A DNA stretch of 64,000 nt from Castor canadensis. Taxonomy: Eukaryota > Chordata > Mammalia > Rodentia > Castoridae. Position 1 is the first letter of the stretch, and each line of letters starts with the position of its first letter. The stretch covers positions 107,524,332 to 107,588,331 of the forward strand of contig NC_133398.1 of assembly GCF_047511655.1 (NCBI RefSeq). Reading direction: 5' to 3'. The notes beneath the pieces are model-generated. The model saw only the letters and a program-made list of their open reading frames with translations. It searched no databases and had not been told where the DNA came from. The position numbers and the translations under genes are program-made. Shown here one piece after another: positions 59,131 to 64,000 of this stretch.

Positions 59131-59569
59131 GAAAAGTTTTCATTTCAGTATAATTCCAACTAATAAATAAAAAGGGAATTCCATAATGACAGAATTAGGA
59201 AAGTCACCATTTGACAAGTATCATAATAGATTCTGGCAAGAACCAACAAGAATACTAAAATTAGTGTATAGAAATTTGAGGAGTAACAGGATACTTTTGT
59301 ATCATAACATCTATCTCCCTTATTACAAAGCGTAAGACAGCAGTCGCACGGTGGAGAACCAAGAGGCACTACCTTAACCAAATGGCCAAAGCTGACAGAA
59401 GCAGAAGGGGACTTGTCCACAGTCACTGCTGCTTGACAGAGTGCAGCAAGTATGCAGCATCCTGTCTGTGGTTTAAGAAACAGAGCTGTTTGTCAAGTAC
59501 AAAGTCATCTCTCAATGGTCAGTTTCAAGAACAGATTTCCTATTACCCAAAACCCAGAAGCCAAGGAAA

Positions 59570-60195
59570 ATACCGATGAATTTAACCACATAAAAAATTT
59601 CCCAGCTAAATGGATGGAATTGGAGAACATCATTCTGAGTGAGGTTAGCCTGGCTCAAAAAACCAAAAATCGTATGTTCTCCCTCATATGTGGACATTAG
59701 ATCAAGGGCAAACACAACAAGGGGATTGGACTATGAGCACATGATAAAAGTGAGAGCACACAAGGGAGGGGTGAGGATAGGTAAGACACCTAAAAAACTA
59801 GCTAGCATTTGTTGCCCTTAACGCAGAGAAACTAAAGCAGATACCTTAAAGCAACTGAGGCCAATAGGAAAAGGGGAACAGGTACTAGAGAAAAGGTTAG
59901 ATCAAAAAGAATTAACCTAGAAGGTAACACCCACGCACAGGAAATCAATGTGAGTCAATGCCCTGTATAGCTATCCTTATCTCAACCAGCAAAAACCCTT
60001 GTTCCTTCCTATTATTGCTTATACTCTTTCTACAACAAAATTAGAAATAAGGGCAAAATAGTTTCTTTTGGGTATTGGGGCGGGGGAGAGGGAGGGGGCG
60101 GAGTGGGTGGTAAGGGAGGGGGTGGGGGCGGGGGGGAGAAATGAACCAAGCCTTGTATGCACATATGAATAATAAAAGAAAAATGAAAAAAAAAA
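59570..60195 (+). repeat. L1 3' end (ORF2 C-terminus + 3'UTR), sense
   Basis: aaatggatggaattggagaac ... gtatgttctccctcatatgtgg is the C-terminal coding end of L1 ORF2. A 3'UTR with a long G-rich tract (60074-60138) and cttgtatgcacatatgaataataaaag follow. 5'-truncated. Confidence 0.9.
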
Positions 60196-60344
60196 GTCTG
60201 ATTTGGACCACCAGAGACAGGAAAACCCTTAGCAAGCAGTCAAGGTTGCTGTGTGCCTTGAGGATTATCATGATCAATCCCAATAAATGTTCATTTATTG
60301 TTCAAAAAAAAAAATTCCCAGCAAAAATACATTTGAAAATAAGG

Positions 60345-60430
60345 CAAGGGCATAGGATGTAACTCAGTGGTAACTTGCTTAGCATGAGCAAAGCCCTAGG
60401 TTCAACCCCCAGCACTGCCAAAAAAAAACT
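60345..60430 (+). repeat. ID-like SINE
   Basis: ataggatgtaactcagtggtaac ... aggttcaacccccagcactgcc, A tail. Confidence 0.85.
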
Positions 60431-61580
60431 GTTCATAGAAAAACAAATGCAAATAGCCTTAAAGCATATTAAAAATCTGCCAACTCTTGCTTATAATGTG
60501 AAATATGGAAATTTAAGCTATATTGAGAAATATAAGCTATATTTTAAAATATATTTTATATTTGAAATTTAAGCTCTAGTTTTCATTTGGAATATTGCCA
60601 AAGGCTTGGCTCTCTGTGGAAATAGGCACTCTGGCACTTTGCAAGGCAATACAAGATGGTGTCCCTATTTCCTTCTCCCTAGAAGAGGAAAATCCAACAA
60701 TATCTAGTATGCATTTTTCCTTTGATCTAACAAGCCCCACTTTTAGAAAACCATCCAGAGAAACACTGGCTAAACCATGCAAAGATATGAATGGAAAGCT
60801 GTTCATTTAGCACTACTTGGACTTTAACAAAAACTAAGTATAATCCAAATTTCTATCAAGAGAGGACTGGTTGGCGCTTAGCACGCGTAAGGTCCTGGGT
60901 TCAAACTGTGCACTGAAAAAAATAAAGAGGATTGGCTAAACAAACTGTGTTCCATTCTCACAATGGAGTATGGTGAAGCTGAAAAAGAGACACCCTGTGT
61001 ATAATGCTATAGGTCTATTTCACATATATATTTTGGGGAAACCAAGTGTGTCTAGCACACTAAGAAAAAGGAGAATGGGGCTGGGCCTAACATGCTTAGG
61101 AAGCACATGGCCTGGGTTCAATTCCACGCATGCACACATACACACACACCACATACACACAAAGAAAAGAATGAAAGTACATGTACATCCACTCATATTT
61201 GACTATACTCAAAGAAGAAAAAGCAAGACTTAACCACAAAGGAAAGTTTACCTATCTGAGAGGGAAGAAAGTGAACATGAGGAATGGTAATAGCAGCTAG
61301 CTGTCTGAATATACACATTGTTTTGTAGGTTAGACTATGGACTCTTTTAAATACTTTCAAATAGTTGTAAAATTAAAAAATTTTAAATTTAAAAACAATC
61401 CCTAAAAATTAAAAAAAAAGAATAGAACAAACAAATCTAGCCATGCCTAGAACAGAAATATACCCTAAGGATAAAAATATAAACATATTTAAAGATAAAA
61501 AAGCAAATATGTAATTATGATAACAGGATAAATATATACTCACAAAAATTAAGTAAAGCACTATATTCTACAATTTAGCC
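60430..61580 (+). repeat. Old L1M 3' region, plus strand
   Basis: ccaaatttctatcaagagagg, then (after a SINE fragment at 60868-60915) ggctaaacaaactgtgttcc, caatggagtatggtgaagctg: the order seen in old L1M 3' ORF2. A second ID-like fragment with CA tail lies at 61075-61160. Confidence 0.65.
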
Positions 61581-61619
61581 AGAAATATCAATTTGAACTC
61601 AATGCATTTTTCTTCTTTT

Positions 61620-61955
61620 TTGTCGGAGGTACTGGGGTTTGAACTTAGTGCCTTGTTCTTGCTAAGTAGGCACTTTACCACTTGAGCCATGCCTTCAACC
61701 CTTTTTCATTTAGGTATTTTTTTCAACTGGGTCTCGGCGTACGCCTGGGCTGGTTTAGACAAAAATACTCCTATTCAGGCTTCCCATGTAGCTGGGATGA
61801 CAGGGACATGCCACCATGTTCATCTTTTATTTGTAGGGATAACATTTCAAGAACTGTTTGTGCAGGTTGGCTTTGAACCATGATCCTCCTGTTTGCACAC
61901 AGCTCCTCTTCCCCACTAGGAGCTAGGATTACAGGCAGAAGCCACAGCCCTGGGT
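61620..61955 (-). repeat. Antisense SINE pair
   Basis: ID-like (61627-61700, gtactggggtttgaacttagtgcc) and B1-like heads (61735-61955). Confidence 0.85.
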
Positions 61956-61979
61956 CAGTTTTTCTTTATAAAAAGCATA

Positions 61980-62255
61980 TGGCTAGGGATATGTGGCTCA
62001 GTGGCAGAACGCCAGCTTGGCATGCACAAGTCATTATTCCTCAAACCAAGGACAAGATTAACGATAATGGAGGCCATGTCAAAAAGTCTTAGGGGTGGAT
62101 CAGAAGATGTTCCTTCTGGCCACAAAGGAGATAACATCAGGCCACCAAAAGATCTTAAATCTGGGCTGGTGGGGTGGCTCAAGTGGTAGAGCACCTGTCT
62201 AGCAAGTGTGCAGTCCTGAGTTCAAACTCCAGTACCATCCCCCCAAAAGTGTTTA
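61980..62255 (+). repeat. ID-like SINEs, sense
   Basis: 61983-62050 (atgtggctcagtggcagaacg, half-length) and 62163-62240 (gtggctcaagtggtagagcacc; gagttcaaactccagtacc). Confidence 0.85.
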
Positions 62256-62514
62256 AATCCTAAACTCATAATTATAGTCAATACACAAGCAAGCAAACTT
62301 AATTGAAGTCTGCTAGCCAATCAACTCATTATTCTGAAAGCTGGTAAGCAAATGTATAACAAAGCATTTAACCTGCCTTTTCTGTAGGCACTGTACTGCA
62401 AGGTAGTAACAACTGATGAGGAAAAGTTCTCATTAGTCAGTTACGAAGGAACAATGGAAGTAGAGAACTGTCGTTCTACAAAACCTTAAGGAAATGTTGC
62501 AGAAGTCAATGATG

Positions 62515-62640
62515 AGGCTGGGGCTGTAACTGAGGGGGAACCACCTGCTTAGCATTCATGAGGCCCTGGGTTCGATCCCCAGCATCACCACTCACACGCG
62601 CACGCACACGCACGAATGCAACCGCACACACGCATGCACA
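62515..62640 (+). repeat. ID-like SINE with (CACG)n tail
   Basis: gctggggctgtaactgaggg ... ctgggttcgatccccagcatc, a near-consensus B box, then a CpG-bearing CA/CG repeat. The preserved CpGs suggest a young copy. Confidence 0.85.
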
Positions 62641-62691
62641 TATCACGGAGAATACGAAAAAAGAGGCAACTATTAAATATTACACTTCTTT

Positions 62692-62890
62692 CCTTATCTC
62701 AACCAGCAAAAACCCTTGTTCCTTCCTGTTATTGCTTATACTCTCTCTACAACAAAATTAGAGATAAGGGCAAAATAGTTTCTGCTGGGTATTGAGGGGG
62801 TGGGGGGAGAGGGAGGGGGTGGGGGCAGGGGGAAGAAATGACCCAAGCCTTGTATGCACATAGGAATAATAAAACAATAAAAATAAATAA
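62692..62890 (+). repeat. L1 3' end, sense, short
   Basis: ccttatctcaaccagcaaaaacc ... G-rich tract ... tatgcacataggaataataaaac. Only the last 190 bp of the 3'UTR. Confidence 0.9.
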
Positions 62891-62954
62891 AATATTATAC
62901 TTCTTCTTGGATATGCATAAAAACATCTGTGAAATAATTCTATCTTAATATTTT

Positions 62955-63035
62955 TTGGCAGTACTGGGTTTTGAACGCAGAGCCTCATGCCTGCTAGGTA
63001 TGTGTGCCACCACTTGAGCCATATTCCCAATCCGT
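62955..63035 (-). repeat. ID-like SINE, antisense
   Basis: ttggcagtactgggttttgaacg and gtgccaccacttgagccatattccc. The phrase tgtgaaataatt flanks it (62930 and 63032 onward), a target duplication. Confidence 0.85.
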
Positions 63036-63269
63036 GAAATAATTTTGCCCAAAAGAAAAAATAAAAAAACTCATGCTAAACCCTAACTATGATCAAGCCT
63101 CTCTATCTAGGTAAGTGCAGATTGCAGAAGATACAAACATCGTGCTGACACCACGGTGGGTACGATCAGTACAATTTGAAATGGTAGGAAAATTTAAAAG
63201 GCAAAACGACTTAATTGGTTCAATAGGTTACAAGACAGAAACAGAGGGATGAGGACTCTAAAGTGGATT

Positions 63270-63685
63270 TAAACTTGTCAGGTGCTGGTGGCTCACATCT
63301 GTAATCCTGGTTACCTGGGAGGCTGAGATCTGGAGAATTGTGACTCCAGGCTAGCCTGGGCAAAAAGTGCATAAGACTACATCTCAACCAGCAGCTGGGT
63401 GCAGTGACATGGTGTCATCCCTGCTACATGGGAGGCTGAGATCAGGAGGATTGTGGTTCCAGGCCAGCCCGGACATTCCCATCTCAATGGAAGAAATGCT
63501 GGGCATTGTGATGTATGCCTGCAATCCCGGCAATGTTGGGAAGCTTAAAATAGTTTAGCCTGGGCAAAGAGTGAGATCCAATCTCCAACAGAACCAGAGC
63601 AAAAAAAGCTGGTGACGTGACCTGCCTAGCAAGGGCAAAGCCCAGAGTTCAAACCCAAAAACTGCCAACCCCCCCCCAAAACAAA
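63270..63685 (+). repeat. SINE heads in series with ID-like tail
   Basis: Three B1-like heads (ggtgctggtggctcacatctg; gggtgcagtgacatggtgtc; ctgggcattgtgatgtatgcc), then an ID-like end (gagttcaaacccaaaaactgcc). Confidence 0.8.
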
Positions 63686-63834
63686 AAAAATCCACATCAA
63701 ATGTTAACATAAGTATTTTGAATATTGATTTGAATAAATCTACTTAAAATTATGCAATATTTTGGGAAATTTGACTGTTGACTAGATAAAACTTAAGTAT
63801 GATCACTGTATTAAGAAAAAAAAAAAAGCCTTAA

Positions 63835-64000
63835 GCTGAAGTGACAGTGGCTCACACCTGAAATCCTAGCTACTCAGGGGGCAGAGATCAGGAGGATCAT
63901 GCTTAGAGGCCAGCCCAGGCAAATAGTTTGGGAGCCCCTATCTCTAAAATACCCAACACAAAAAAGTGCTGCTGGAGTGTCTCGAGTGGTAAGAGTGCCT
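63835..64000 (+). repeat. Composite SINE cut by the window edge
   Basis: gtggctcacacctgaaatcctag ... gagtgtctcgagtggtaagagtgcct. It runs off the right end. Confidence 0.85.

Noticed and set aside
62163-62240. tRNA gene (A box and B box visible)
   Set aside because: The boxes belong to an ID-like SINE; there is no cloverleaf and many copies share the sequence.

Overview
The window is vertebrate nuclear DNA from a placental mammal, almost certainly a rodent. It has spliced genes with long introns and CpG-depleted sequence, and it is saturated with L1 fragments and two related tRNA/7SL-type SINE families. The commonest SINE is a composite: a B1-like head (about 110 bp) joined to an ID-like tRNA-derived tail. 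This is not the standard mouse/rat or squirrel form. Together with the L1 3' ends it suggests a castorimorph rodent such as a beaver, but that assignment is inference from memory of repeat families, not a database result.

Layout. (1) 1-2130 holds the last two coding exons of IARS1 (cytosolic isoleucyl-tRNA synthetase) on the + strand, splice phases intact. (2) About 2.2-16.3 kb is intergenic: SINEs, a plus-strand L1 ORF2 relic (6.3-10.0 kb) that received a processed EIF4E2 pseudogene, and a minus-strand L1 (10.7-16.3 kb) that received a compact endogenous retrovirus with two LTRs and a 4-bp target duplication. (3) At about 16.4-16.65 kb a CpG-rich, TATA-less promoter with YY1, NRF1 and three ETS-like motifs ends in a clean splice donor. 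It is the apparent promoter of the main gene. (4) 22.6-37.5 kb is a complete KRAB C2H2 zinc-finger gene that I recognise as the ZNF484 orthologue. Its coding sequence joins 22629-22643, 28033-28159, 28437-28532 and 35204-37500, all phases agree, and it encodes 844 residues with 15 intact tandem fingers. (5) 37.5-64 kb is mostly relics: a lone decayed zinc finger (41.4 kb), an antisense 3'UTR retrocopy, old L1M pieces, a near-complete antisense L1 (52.9-57.1 kb), further L1 3' ends and many SINEs. I saw no further functional gene there.

How the genes relate. IARS1 charges tRNA-Ile in the cytosol. ZNF484 should be a nuclear DNA-binding repressor acting through KRAB-TRIM28. They share strand and neighbourhood, but the CpG-rich promoter between them argues for separate transcription. 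Their adjacency differs from the human order as I recall it.

The window holds no new multi-gene system that I can support. The most distinctive signals are the five-finger higher-order period inside the ZNF484 array, the nested retroelement history of the IARS1-ZNF484 interval, an Arg-primed mini-provirus with a triplicated LTR segment, and several foldback structures.
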